Shown here: piece after piece, positions 37,548 to 46,467 of the stretch
Layout of the letters: each line of letters starts with the position of its first letter
How positions within the stretch are numbered: position 1 is the first letter of the stretch
NCBI GenBank assembly: GCA_963696405.1
Contig: CAVOJY010000006.1
Span: forward strand, 372,001 to 436,000
Length of the DNA: 64,000 bases
Direction of reading: 5' to 3'
From: CAVOJY01 sp963696405
GTDB taxonomy: Bacteria > Chloroflexota > Limnocylindria > Limnocylindrales > CSP1-4
The notes under the pieces: model-generated
The model's database searches: none
What the model was told of the DNA's origin: nothing
Seen by the model: the letters and a program-made list of their open reading frames with translations, nothing else
Made by a program: the position numbers and the translations under genes

Positions 37548-37680
37548 AGCCCGCAACCTGCCGGCCCGCGGCGTCCCCGGCTCTTGTGGTCGCCCGGGCG
37601 GAGTGCCATTGTTGAGCGGTACGCCGTGAGGGAGCGCGGTTCGCCCGGTGCGCGGCCGCTCCGGCGCGGCGTGGGGCGTG

Positions 37681-39009
37681 ATGCAGGTCACCTTCATCCG
37701 ACCGACGCTCGGTCGCCTGGCAGACGGCCCGTTCGTGGACCAGGCCCGGATGGAGCCGCTCCACCTCGGCCTGCTCGCGGCGCTCACGCCACCGGGCGTC
37801 GACGTGCGGCTGCTCGACGACCGAGTCGACGTGATCGACTACGACGAGCCGACCGACCTGGTCGCGATCACCGTCGAGACGTTCACCGCGCGGCGGTCCT
37901 ACGAGATCGCCGCCGAGTACCGGGCGCGGCGGGTCCCGGTGGTCATGGGCGGGATGCACGCCACGCTTCTCCCGGACGAGGTCGCGGAACATGCCGACTC
38001 CGTCTTCGTGGGCGACGCCGAAACGCTCTGGGCGCAGGTGGTCGCCGATGCCCACGACGGCCGCCTGCGGCCGCGCTACGAGGGCCGGCCCGGTCCGCCC
38101 CAGCCGGGGGTGGTGCCGCGGCGGGACCTCTACGCCGGCAAGGGCTACCTGCCGATCAGCCTCCTGCAGTTCGGGCGCGGCTGCCGTTTCGACTGCGAGT
38201 ACTGCGCGGTCGGAGCGGCCTTCGGCCAGCAGCACCGCGTCCGCCCGGTCGAGGAGGTGGTGGCGGAGATCCGATCGCAGCCGCGACGGGAGCTGTTCTT
38301 CATCGACGACAACCTGATCAGCGACATCGAGGCCGCGAAGAACCTCCTGCGGGCGCTTGTGCCGCTGCGCGTTCGCTGGGTCTCCCAGGCCAGCCTGGAC
38401 CAGGTGCGCGATCCCGAGCTGATGCGGCTCTTCGTCCAGAGCGGCTGCCTGGGCAACGTCATCGGCTTCGAGAGCCTCGATCCCGCCAACCTCCAGCAGA
38501 TGCACAAGAGCCCCAACCTGGCCGGCTTCGACCGGTACGAGGAGGCCGTGCAGACCCTGCGTGGGCACGGGCTGCAGACGTGGGCGGCGTTCGTGATGGG
38601 CTACGACCACGACACGCCGGAGTCGATCCTCGCCACCTGCGAGTGGGCCATCGCCCACCGCTTCGCGTTCGCCGCCTTCAACGTCCTCATGCCGTACCCC
38701 AATACGCCCCTGTACCGACGCCTGGAGGCGGAGGGCCGCCTCCTCTACGACGGGAAGTGGTGGCTGCACCCCGAGTTCCGCTTCAACCACGCCGCGTTCC
38801 GGCCGGCGCGCATGACCCCCGATCAGCTGACCGAGGCGGCGTGGGAGTGCCGCCGGAGATGGAGCAGCCCGGCCTCGATCATCCACCGCGCGTTCGATCT
38901 GCGGACGAACATGCGCTCCCCGTTCCGCTTCGCCGTCTACTGCATGTACAACCCCCTGTACCGGCGGGAGGCGTTCAAGCGGCAGGGCCTGCGGCTGGGG
39001 CTGCGATGA
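37681..39009 (+). CDS. B12-binding radical SAM enzyme
   Basis: A 442-residue radical SAM protein with an N-terminal cobalamin-binding-like Rossmann domain. The iron-sulfur cluster motif C-x3-C-x2-C is GCRFDCEYC (Cys168, 172, 175). FIDDNLISDI and VIGFESLDPANL are the conserved radical SAM strands. The C-terminal 120 residues (PYPNTPLYRRLEAEGRL and beyond) match a DUF4070-like end seen in hopanoid and lipid-modifying enzymes. It would modify an unreactive carbon in a substrate I cannot name. The ATG at 37681 was chosen; a GTG at 37678 precedes it. It overlaps the next gene as ATGA. Confidence 0.88.
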   Translation: MQVTFIRPTLGRLADGPFVDQARMEPLHLGLLAALTPPGVDVRLLDDRVDVIDYDEPTDLVAITVETFTARRSYEIAAEYRARRVPVVMGGMHATLLPDEVAEHADSVFVGDAETLWAQVVADAHDGRLRPRYEGRPGPPQPGVVPRRDLYAGKGYLPISLLQFGRGCRFDCEYCAVGAAFGQQHRVRPVEEVVAEIRSQPRRELFFIDDNLISDIEAAKNLLRALVPLRVRWVSQASLDQVRDPELMRLFVQSGCLGNVIGFESLDPANLQQMHKSPNLAGFDRYEEAVQTLRGHGLQTWAAFVMGYDHDTPESILATCEWAIAHRFAFAAFNVLMPYPNTPLYRRLEAEGRLLYDGKWWLHPEFRFNHAAFRPARMTPDQLTEAAWECRRRWSSPASIIHRAFDLRTNMRSPFRFAVYCMYNPLYRREAFKRQGLRLGLR

Positions 39010-40148
39010 CGGGCGACGACCGGTTCGAGTTTGGCCTGGCCGGGCCGGCCGACGAGCCGGAGATCCGCCGGCTCGTGGGAGCGACGCCGATGCCGGGCAG
39101 CATCGCGCTCCGCTTCGAACGCGAGCCCGACTACTTCCTGGGCACCACGATCATGGGCGACCCCTGCGACGTGATCGTGGCGCGGCATCTTCCGGACGGC
39201 GAACTGGCGGGCATCACGTGCCGCGCCGAGCGTCTTGCGTTCGTGAACGGGCGCGAGACGACGGTCGGCTACATCGGCCAGATCCGGGTCGCCGAGCGCT
39301 TCCGCGGGCACGGTCGCCGGCTGATGCAACGCGGGCTCCCGCTCTTCTATCGTCGGAGCCCCCGCGATCTCCTCTACTGGGGGGTGACAGCCCGTGAGAA
39401 CCCGCGGGCCCGCGCCCTCCTCGTCGAGAAGCGACCGCCCGGGGCCCTGGCCGCCAGCCGGCTGAGCGGCTGGACCACCCACGGGCTGGTCCTCCGCCGG
39501 CAGCACCGGGAGCGAGCGACCGCCACGGAGCTCGGGCGCGGCTCGCCCGGCCTGGCGCTCGAGCGCGGATCGCTCGACACCATCGAAGAGACGGTGGCCT
39601 TCCTGCGGCGCTGCGGCGCCCGCCGGCAGCTGTTCCCGGCCTATCGCGTCGAGGACTTCCTGGGCGGCCGGCTGCTGCGCGGGCTCGCGCTGGAGGACGT
39701 GGCCATCGCGCGCCGGGGCGGCTCGATCGTGGGTGTCGTGGCCACGTGGGACCAGTCGGCCTACAAGCAGGACGTCGTCGTCGCGTACACCGGCGCCCTC
39801 CGCTGGCTGCGGCCGGCCTACGACGTCGGGGCCCGGCTCATCGGCGCACGGCCGCTTCCCCGGGTCGGCCAGGCCATCCCGGCGGCCTACGCCTCGTGCG
39901 TGTGCATCGAGAACGACGATCCCGAGGTCCTGAGGGTTCTGCTGCGCTCGGCGGCCGGCCGTGCGTTCGACCGCGGGTCTGCGTTCCTGCTGCTCGGCCT
40001 CGCCGATGCCGACCCGCTCCTCGCGGCGGCCCGGCGGTGGCCCCGCATCACCTACCACAGCGACCTGTTCGCGCTGACCTGGGGCGCCGGCGAGGTCCTG
40101 GCGGGCCTGGACGGGCGTCTCCCGTACATCGAGATCGCCACGCTGTGA
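39006..40148 (+). CDS. GNAT-family acetyltransferase, two-domain
   Basis: A 380-residue protein. The N-terminal GNAT domain (about 5-150) has the acyl-CoA loop in IRVAERFRGHGRRLM. The C-terminal half (from about 180) resembles a second, degenerate GNAT-like fold (SFLLLGLA...TYHSDLFALTW). Its start overlaps the end of the radical SAM gene by 4 bp, so the two are translationally coupled and probably act on one pathway. The acceptor is unknown. Its stop codon lies at the start of a 9-bp repeat array. Confidence 0.8.
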   Translation: MTGDDRFEFGLAGPADEPEIRRLVGATPMPGSIALRFEREPDYFLGTTIMGDPCDVIVARHLPDGELAGITCRAERLAFVNGRETTVGYIGQIRVAERFRGHGRRLMQRGLPLFYRRSPRDLLYWGVTARENPRARALLVEKRPPGALAASRLSGWTTHGLVLRRQHRERATATELGRGSPGLALERGSLDTIEETVAFLRRCGARRQLFPAYRVEDFLGGRLLRGLALEDVAIARRGGSIVGVVATWDQSAYKQDVVVAYTGALRWLRPAYDVGARLIGARPLPRVGQAIPAAYASCVCIENDDPEVLRVLLRSAAGRAFDRGSAFLLLGLADADPLLAAARRWPRITYHSDLFALTWGAGEVLAGLDGRLPYIEIATL

Positions 40149-40191
40149 GCGAAGGGAGCGAATTGGGCGAGTCAAGCGAGTTGAGCGAAGC
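40147..40191. repeat. Five 9-bp tandem repeats with GCGA core
   Basis: Five units (GAGCGAAGG, GAGCGAATT, GGGCGAGTC, AAGCGAGTT, GAGCGAAGC) keep an exact 9-bp period with GCGA invariant. They begin within the stop codon of the GNAT gene and end 27 bp before the permease ATG. Confidence 0.75.
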
Positions 40192-40218
40192 GGGCACCGG
40201 AGTCTCGGGGAGGTAGCC

Positions 40219-41370
40219 ATGGAAACCGGGCGACTCTCGTTCTGGGAAGCCACCTCCCTCATGGTGGGCGCCGGCGTCGGGGCCGGGATCATGGCCGTGC
40301 CGTACCTCGCCTCGAGGACGGGGTTCGCCACCCTGGTGGTGGTGCTGGCCGTCGCCTGGGCGGCCACCTGCCTCATCCACCTCATGCTCGCCGAGGTCCT
40401 CTTCCGGACCGGGCGCGACCTCCAGGTGATCGAGCTGATGCGCCTCTACGTGTTCCGGGGACGGGCCTGGTCGTGGCTGCTCTGGCTGGTCTTCGCCCTG
40501 CTCAGCGTGGCCTTCGTGGCTGTCCTCGCCGCCTACGTGTCGGGCGAGGGAGAGATCGTGACCGAGTTCACCGGCCTGCCGGGCGGCGTCTCGGAACTCC
40601 TCGTGTACGCGGTGTCCGCCGGCGTGGTCTTCTTCGGCTTGAAGGTCGTCGGGGTGTTCGAGAAGCTGGGTGCACTCGCGCTCTTCGCCTGCGTCCTCGC
40701 GCTGGCCATCGGCTCGATCGGGGTCGGTTTTCACCTCGACGTGGCGCCCTCGGGAACCTGGACCGAGGCGCTCGCCCTCTACGGGATGGTGATGTACGGG
40801 TACTACACGTTCTTCACGGTCCCCCAGGTGGTCCGGGGCCTCGGCCCCGACCGACGGGGAGCGGTGCGGGCGATCGTCCTCGGCCTGGCGATCAACGGAC
40901 TGCTGATGGCGGTCGTGGCGTTCATCGCCCTGGGCGTGTCCGTTGAGGTGACGAAGGTCGCCATCATCGGCATCGCCGACAGCCTCGGAGGCTGGGCGGG
41001 GTCGGTCGGCTCGCTCTTCATCCTGGTCGCCCTCGTCACCAGCTACTGGTCCGTCTCGCTCGCGCTCGCCGACATCCTCCGCGAGCGGACCGGCATGAGC
41101 CGGAACCTGAGCTGGCTGCTCGCCACGCTCCCCTCGCTGCTCCTCCTCTACGCCGGCGCGTGGCGTTTCCTGGAGTGGCTGCGCCTGGCCGGGGGCGCCA
41201 CCGCGATCGTGATCGCGCTGATCACCATCCCCATGTACGTGAACGCCCGGAGGTTCGGGGACGTCCCGGCACCGGGGTGGAGCCTGGGCCGATGGGGCAA
41301 CCCGGTCATGCTCGCCCTGGCCCTGCTGGCGGCGGTCCTCATGGCCGTTGGCTCGCTGCTGCAGCTCTGA
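40219..41370 (+). CDS. Aromatic amino-acid/APC-type permease
   Basis: A transporter of 383 residues with about 11 membrane helices. The start SFWEATSLMVGAGVGAGIMA is the broken first helix of LeuT-fold permeases, and the overall shape fits the tryptophan/tyrosine permease branch. It could import an amino acid or export a product of the two genes upstream; the substrate is not known. Its 3' end overlaps the convergent tetR gene by 32 bp. Confidence 0.85.
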   Translation: METGRLSFWEATSLMVGAGVGAGIMAVPYLASRTGFATLVVVLAVAWAATCLIHLMLAEVLFRTGRDLQVIELMRLYVFRGRAWSWLLWLVFALLSVAFVAVLAAYVSGEGEIVTEFTGLPGGVSELLVYAVSAGVVFFGLKVVGVFEKLGALALFACVLALAIGSIGVGFHLDVAPSGTWTEALALYGMVMYGYYTFFTVPQVVRGLGPDRRGAVRAIVLGLAINGLLMAVVAFIALGVSVEVTKVAIIGIADSLGGWAGSVGSLFILVALVTSYWSVSLALADILRERTGMSRNLSWLLATLPSLLLLYAGAWRFLEWLRLAGGATAIVIALITIPMYVNARRFGDVPAPGWSLGRWGNPVMLALALLAAVLMAVGSLLQL

Positions 41371-41986
41371 TCTCTGCTTCAGCTCCGAGGAGCTGGAGGC
41401 AGAGCGCGTCGCCGAGCCAGGCCTGGTACTGCGCGTCGGTCCAGCCCCGGGCGAGGTACGCCCGGTAGACATCGTCAAGGCTGAGGGCGAGCAGGATGTC
41501 GTGGGCCGCCTCGACCGTGATGCCCTTGCGCATCGCTGGACCGAGTGGCTCCACGACGGCCCGCAGAGCGGCCGCCCGCTGCTCGAGGACCTCCTCCACC
41601 TCGGCCACGACCGCGGCGTCGACCCGCATGGCGTCCCGGTGGATGGCGATGACCCGTGCGCCCGTCGCCCACTGGTGGGTCATGAAGGCGGCGAACGCCC
41701 ACAGGCGATCCCGGGGGTCGGCCACGGAGAGCACCTCGGCGAGGTTCGCTGCCGTGCGGGCTTCGGCGAGCCAGGCGTTGCGCAGCTCGGTGAGGATTGC
41801 CCGCTTCGATCCGAACGCCCAGTAGACCGTCTGCTCGGCAACGCTCGCGGCGGCCGCGATCTCCGCGATGGTCGTCCTTCCGTATCCCTGCTCGATGAAG
41901 AGGCGCTCGGCCGCTGCCAGCATGCGCGTCCGCGTGGCTGCCTTGCGGGAGAGGCGAGATTGTCCGGGGCGCTTGACAACTACCAC
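41339..41986 (-). CDS. TetR-family repressor
   Basis: A 215-residue regulator. The N-terminal HTH (TIAEIAAAASVAEQTVYWAF) is typical of TetR. The ligand-binding domain is all-helical, about 150 residues, and its ligand is unknown. The start is GTG at 41986. It is divergent from the SnoaL-like gene, with palindromes between them that fit repression of both. Confidence 0.9.
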   Translation of the reverse strand: MVVVKRPGQSRLSRKAATRTRMLAAAERLFIEQGYGRTTIAEIAAAASVAEQTVYWAFGSKRAILTELRNAWLAEARTAANLAEVLSVADPRDRLWAFAAFMTHQWATGARVIAIHRDAMRVDAAVVAEVEEVLEQRAAALRAVVEPLGPAMRKGITVEAAHDILLALSLDDVYRAYLARGWTDAQYQAWLGDALCLQLLGAEAEIRAAAASQRP

Positions 41987-42008
41987 GTCGTTAGAGTATC
42001 ACTACAGG

Positions 42009-42042
42009 CTTTCACTATAGTGAACCTCTAGTAGAGTGAAAG
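42009..42042. promoter_or_regulatory. Palindromic operator between tetR and SnoaL-like gene
   Basis: A perfect 14-bp palindrome TTCACTATAGTGAA (42011-42024) contains TATAGT, a near-consensus -10 box on both strands. A second palindrome CTCTAGTAGAG (42026-42036) and an outer pair CTTTCACT/AGTGAAAG (42009-42016 and 42035-42042) complete it. A TetR dimer here would block both divergent promoters. Confidence 0.7.
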
Positions 42043-42058
42043 CGAAGGAGATCCAGAC

Positions 42059-42478
42059 ATGGAACAGGACAGCAACCTCGCGACCTTCTCCCGGGTCATC
42101 GACGAGGGCTTCAACCGTGGCAACCTCGACGCGCTCGACGAACTTGTCGCGCCCGACCTCGTCGAACACCAGGCGGGCAGCCACCCAGGGCGCGACGGGC
42201 TGAAGGCGGATATCGCCGCCCTGCGCACGGCCTTCCCGGACCTCCACCTCGTCATCGAAGACAGCGCCAGCGGGGGCGACCGCACCTGGATTCGCATGCG
42301 GGGGACCGGTACGCACCAGGGCCCCTTCATGGGGCTGCCCGCCACGGGCCGCCCGATCGAGATCACCGTGATTGACGTCTGTCGTTTCGAGGGTGACCGG
42401 CTCGTCGAGCACTGGGGCGTGGCGGACCGCTTCGCCGTCGGGCAGCAGCTCGGCCTGGTTCCGGGTCGCAGGGGCTGA
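42059..42478 (+). CDS. SnoaL-like ester cyclase/NTF2-fold protein
   Basis: A 139-residue NTF2-fold protein. FNRGNLDALDELVAPDLVEH and GLPATGRPIEITVIDVCRFE are the SnoaL-like signatures. Family members close polyketide rings or act as steroid-isomerase-like enzymes; many have no known role. AAGGAG lies 8 bases before the ATG. The divergent TetR gene and the palindromes between suggest induction by a small molecule. Confidence 0.88.
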   Translation: MEQDSNLATFSRVIDEGFNRGNLDALDELVAPDLVEHQAGSHPGRDGLKADIAALRTAFPDLHLVIEDSASGGDRTWIRMRGTGTHQGPFMGLPATGRPIEITVIDVCRFEGDRLVEHWGVADRFAVGQQLGLVPGRRG

Positions 42479-42509
42479 GACTCCGGCCGCCAGTTGGGCG
42501 ATCGACGTC

Positions 42510-43409
42510 TCAGGAGGAGCGCGCCGGGGGCTCCTGCCAGATGAACGTGCCGGCACGAAGGTCGAGGAGCGCCTGCTCGATCTCCTCGCGCGTGTTCATG
42601 ACAAACGGGCCGTAGCGCGCGACCGGCTCCTCGAGGGGGGCACCGGAGACGAGCAGGAACCGGACGGGCCCGCCATCGCCGGCGACGTGCACCTCGTCCC
42701 CGTCGCCGAAGATGACCAGATGGGGCGCGCCTACGACCGTGCCGCCACCGCCGTCGGTGATGACGTAGCGGCCCCGGCCGAAGCGTCCCCGGCCTCGGAA
42801 CACGTAGGCGAACGCGGCGTGGCCGCGCTCGATCGGGTGCTCGAAGGTCACGCCCCCCGGGACCGTGACGTCGAGGTAGTCGGGGTCGGCGTAGATGTCG
42901 GCCACGGGTCCCTGGACGCCGTCAACCTTCCCGGCCACGACCCGGATCTCGGTTCCGTCGGCTCGGGTGACGAGCGGGATCGTGGAGGCCGGCACGTCCC
43001 GGTAGCGCGGCCGCGACATCTTGAGCGCCGCCGGCATGTTGACCCAGAGCTGGAAGCCGCCCATGCGGCCCTCGCGGGGTCGCGGCATCTCCTCGTGCAT
43101 GAGTCCGCCACCGGCGGTCATCCACTGGACGTCACCGGGGCCGATGGTGCCGGCGTTGCCGAGCGTGTCGCGGTGGTCAACCTCCCCATCGAGCATGTAG
43201 GTGACGGTCTCGATCCCGCGGTGCGGGTGAAGCGGGAAGCCCGCAAGGTAGTCGGCCGGGTTGTCCGACTCGAAATGGTCAAGAAGCAGGAAGGGATCGA
43301 GGTAGTCGAGCGCCCAGCTGCCGATGGTCCGGACAAGATGGACCCCTGCCCCCTCGATCGTCGGCTGCGGCTCGACGACCGCCACCACGTCTCGTGATCC
43401 CGCACTCAT
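42510..43409 (-). CDS. Pirin-family bicupin
   Basis: A 299-residue pirin. FPLHPHRGIETVTYML and HRDTLGNAG carry the iron ligands, followed by MHEEMPRP for the conserved His-Glu. The ATG at 43409 (MSAGSRD) was chosen; the open frame runs on far upstream but that part is not protein-like. It is more distant from the pirin at 9680 than expected for a recent copy. It converges on the SnoaL-like gene. Confidence 0.92.
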   Translation of the reverse strand: MSAGSRDVVAVVEPQPTIEGAGVHLVRTIGSWALDYLDPFLLLDHFESDNPADYLAGFPLHPHRGIETVTYMLDGEVDHRDTLGNAGTIGPGDVQWMTAGGGLMHEEMPRPREGRMGGFQLWVNMPAALKMSRPRYRDVPASTIPLVTRADGTEIRVVAGKVDGVQGPVADIYADPDYLDVTVPGGVTFEHPIERGHAAFAYVFRGRGRFGRGRYVITDGGGGTVVGAPHLVIFGDGDEVHVAGDGGPVRFLLVSGAPLEEPVARYGPFVMNTREEIEQALLDLRAGTFIWQEPPARSS

Positions 43410-43544
43410 CGCGTCACCATCCTCTCGGCGCGTGCCGTTGAACTCGCACAAGCCCCGCTGCCTGCCCGGGCGGCCCAGGCGGCACAGGTCCCTCGTCCTC
43501 GATTCTGCTCCGCCGGGTGCGGCGGGCGCTACGATTTGGCGAGC

Positions 43545-44651
43545 ATGGGCCCAATGGACCTCACCGCAGTCGCCCTCCTCCTTGCCGGGATCGCCGTGCT
43601 CGCGGTGGGCGGCGAACTCCTCGTTCGGGGCAGCGCGCAACTCGCCACGGGCGCGGGCATCCCGCCGGTCGTCGTGGGCCTCACGGTGGTGGCTTTCGGC
43701 ACGAGCGCGCCGGAACTCGCGGTAAGCCTCAGCTCGGCGTTCGGCGGCAGCCCGGAGCTGGCTCTCGGCAACGTCGTTGGAAGCAATATCAGCAACGTGC
43801 TGCTGATCCTGGGGATCGGAGCCCTCATGGCTCCGCTTGTGGTGGCCCAACGACTCGTCCGGGTCGAGGTCCCGGTGATGTGCGCGGCCGCGCTCGCCCT
43901 CTTCGCGCTCGGGCTGGATGGCGGGATCGATCGGCTCGACGGCGTTCTCCTGTCCGTTGCGCTCGTCGTCTTCGTCGCGGTAACTGTTCACCAGGCCCGA
44001 CGCGAGTCCGCCGCGATACGCGCCGAGTACGCCGGCGAGTACGGCAGCCGGCGAGCCACGGGCCGCTGGTGGGTCCGCCACGCCACGTACGTCGTCGTGG
44101 GTCTGGTCACCCTCGTCGTGGGAGCGGCCTGGCTGGTGGACGGCGCGTCCACCATTGCCCGCGGGCTCGGCCTCAGTGAGCTTGTCATCGGCCTGACGGT
44201 CGTGGCGGTCGGGACGTCGGCCCCCGAGCTGGCTACCACGATCATGGCCACAGTCCGCGGCGAGCGCGACATCGCTGTCGGCAATATCGTCGGGAGCAAC
44301 ATCTTCAACATCCTCTGCGTCCTGGGGTTCACGGCGCTCGTGGCTCCCACCGGTCTGCCGGTACCTGCCGCCGCGCTGCGGTTCGACATCCCGTTCATGG
44401 TCGCCGTCTGCATCGCGTGCTTGCCGGTGTTCTTCCGGGGCTATCACATAGCTCGCTGGGAGGGCGCCGTCTTCCTCGCCTACTACGTCGCGTACGTCCT
44501 GTACCTGTATCTCGACACGGTCCAGCACGAAGCGCTCCCCGCTTTCAGTACCGCGCTCTTCCTGTTCGCGGTCCCGCTCACCGCCGTCACGCTCACCGTG
44601 ATCGCGTTCCGGCAGCTGCTGGGAGAGCGCAGCCGCACCGGCGCCGGGTAG
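43545..44651 (+). CDS. Calcium/sodium antiporter, CaxA/YrbG family
   Basis: A 368-residue cation antiporter with about ten membrane helices. The two inverted alpha-repeats are clear: VAFGTSAPELAVSL with GNVVGSNISNVLL in the first half, and VAVGTSAPELATTI with GNIVGSNIFNIL in the second. The ATG at 43545 was chosen; ATG 43554 is also possible. It is not linked to the neighbouring genes. Confidence 0.93.
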   Translation: MGPMDLTAVALLLAGIAVLAVGGELLVRGSAQLATGAGIPPVVVGLTVVAFGTSAPELAVSLSSAFGGSPELALGNVVGSNISNVLLILGIGALMAPLVVAQRLVRVEVPVMCAAALALFALGLDGGIDRLDGVLLSVALVVFVAVTVHQARRESAAIRAEYAGEYGSRRATGRWWVRHATYVVVGLVTLVVGAAWLVDGASTIARGLGLSELVIGLTVVAVGTSAPELATTIMATVRGERDIAVGNIVGSNIFNILCVLGFTALVAPTGLPVPAAALRFDIPFMVAVCIACLPVFFRGYHIARWEGAVFLAYYVAYVLYLYLDTVQHEALPAFSTALFLFAVPLTAVTLTVIAFRQLLGERSRTGAG

Positions 44652-44780
44652 AGCCGGCTACCGGACGAGGGCGGCCTCGAAGCGCGCCGCCTGACATCGC
44701 CGGGTCCCGATGCCGACTTCCGGTATCCTCCGGCTCGGCGGCAACTGTCAACATTGGCCCCATCGACCACCGGAGTCCTC

Positions 44781-46433
44781 GTGCCCGACGTCATCCACGG
44801 CGCCCATCGCGCTCCGCTCGAGACCGGCCGGACGCTCTTCGACTACGCGGACGACCTGTCGGTCGCGGTGCCGGCGTCGTGCAGGCGTACCGGGCGCTGT
44901 CGCGAGTGCGTCGTCGAGGTCGTGAAGGGCTACCGGAACCTCTCGGGACGCACCGCGCCCGAAGCGTTCCTCCGCGACCGGTTCCGACTCGCCTGCCAGG
45001 CGGTCATCGAGCGCGGCGAAACCGACGTGGAGTTCCGGGTGCAGCGCCGCCGCCTCCGCATCCTCGGCGCGCCGCCGGGAGCACCGCTCGAGGTGGCCCC
45101 GGTCGTGACCGAGCGCGACGGGCAGGTCTTCTACGGCGAGGAGGTAATCGGACCCTCGAGGGGCCGGCTCCTGGGCCTTGCCGTGGACGTCGGAACCACC
45201 ACGGTCGTGATGGACATGGTTGACCTGCGGACCGGGGCGTCGCTGGCGGTGAGCGCCTTCGAGAACCCGCAGCGGTTCGGCGGGAGCGACGTCATGAGCC
45301 GCGTCGCCTACGACGCGGAGCAGCCCGGGGAGCTGCGCCGGGCCATCCGGCGAGCCATGGACCGGGAGCTCCAGCGGCTCTACGCGGAGCTCGGTGTCAA
45401 CCGCCTGGACGTGTACGAGGCGGTCGTCGTCGGCAACGCCACCATGCGGGATCTCTTCTTCGGCATCGACGTGAAGACCATCGGGTACCTCCCCTTCCGC
45501 TCGGTCACGGAGCTCGAGTGGCGAGCGGGCCGGCGCGCCTCGACGGCGGTCATCCGCCTGGCCCACGAGCTGGGCATCCTCATCAACCCGCGCGGGCGGA
45601 TCTACGGCGTCCCGCTCATCGCCAGCCACGTCGGAGCAGACACCTCGGCGGACCTCGTGGCCGTGGACATCGAAGCGCAGCAGGGCGTCTCACTCCTCAT
45701 CGACATCGGCACGAACACGGAGGTCGTCGTCACCGACGGTCGCCGGTACCTGGCCACCTCCTCACCCGCGGGACCGGCATTCGAGGGCGGCGCGATTCGT
45801 CACGGCATGCCCGGGGCGGACGGCGCAATCGAATCCGTCAGCCTGGAGGACGGCCGGCTCACGTACACGACGATCGGGAACGCCACGGCCGAGGGGATCT
45901 GCGGGACCGGGCTCATCGACTCGCTCGCGGTGCTCCGTCGCGCGGGCTGGATGAGCGACCTCGGCGTCTTCGCGGACGCGGCGAAGGAGATCGCCATCGC
46001 GCCCGAGCGGGGGATCACCCTCACCCGCAACGACGTCAGCCTCCTGGCCCAGGCGAAGGGCGCCACCACCATGGCCCAGCAGGTGCTCCTTCGCACCCTC
46101 GGCGTCCGCCCGCAGGACATCTCGCAGGTGTTCATGGCCGGGGCGTTTGCGAACGCGCTGGACGTGCGCAACGCGATCGCCATCGGCCTCGTCCCACCCG
46201 TGCCGGAAGAGCGCGTCCACCGGGTCGGGAACGCCTCGGTTCGCGGAGCGAAGGCGCTGCTCCTGTCGAAGGGAAAGCGCGACGCGCTCGAGCGACTGGT
46301 CCCGCGCATCGAGCACATCGAGCTGGAGGCCGAGCCCGACTTCTTCGACCTGTACGTGGACGGCCTGCACCTCCAGCCGATCCCGCCGCGTGATGAGACG
46401 TCCGTGGCTGACCCTGAGGACGTCCCGGCGTGA
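44781..46433 (+). CDS. RACo-like corrinoid activator: 2Fe-2S ferredoxin plus ASKHA ATPase (DUF4445)
   Basis: Reductive activator that uses ATP and electrons to return Co(II) corrinoid to Co(I). The N-terminal ferredoxin has CRRTGRCREC and a later LACQ, so all four cluster Cys are present. LAVDVGTTTVV and LIDIGTNTEVVV are the ASKHA phosphate loops, with GICGTGLIDSLA as adenosine site. A GTG at 44781 has GGAG 5 bases upstream; a TTG at 44754 is in frame. With DUF1638 next and a corrinoid methyltransferase operon facing it, it would service the corrinoid protein at 47593. Confidence 0.92.
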   Translation: MPDVIHGAHRAPLETGRTLFDYADDLSVAVPASCRRTGRCRECVVEVVKGYRNLSGRTAPEAFLRDRFRLACQAVIERGETDVEFRVQRRRLRILGAPPGAPLEVAPVVTERDGQVFYGEEVIGPSRGRLLGLAVDVGTTTVVMDMVDLRTGASLAVSAFENPQRFGGSDVMSRVAYDAEQPGELRRAIRRAMDRELQRLYAELGVNRLDVYEAVVVGNATMRDLFFGIDVKTIGYLPFRSVTELEWRAGRRASTAVIRLAHELGILINPRGRIYGVPLIASHVGADTSADLVAVDIEAQQGVSLLIDIGTNTEVVVTDGRRYLATSSPAGPAFEGGAIRHGMPGADGAIESVSLEDGRLTYTTIGNATAEGICGTGLIDSLAVLRRAGWMSDLGVFADAAKEIAIAPERGITLTRNDVSLLAQAKGATTMAQQVLLRTLGVRPQDISQVFMAGAFANALDVRNAIAIGLVPPVPEERVHRVGNASVRGAKALLLSKGKRDALERLVPRIEHIELEAEPDFFDLYVDGLHLQPIPPRDETSVADPEDVPA

Positions 46434-46467
46434 TGAGACATCCCGGCGTCGCGTCAGGCGGCCGACG

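Noticed and set aside
43410..44528. Long upstream extension of the pirin frame
   Set aside because: It is antisense to the antiporter gene and highly charged and repetitive; a good ATG with the pirin start is at 43409.
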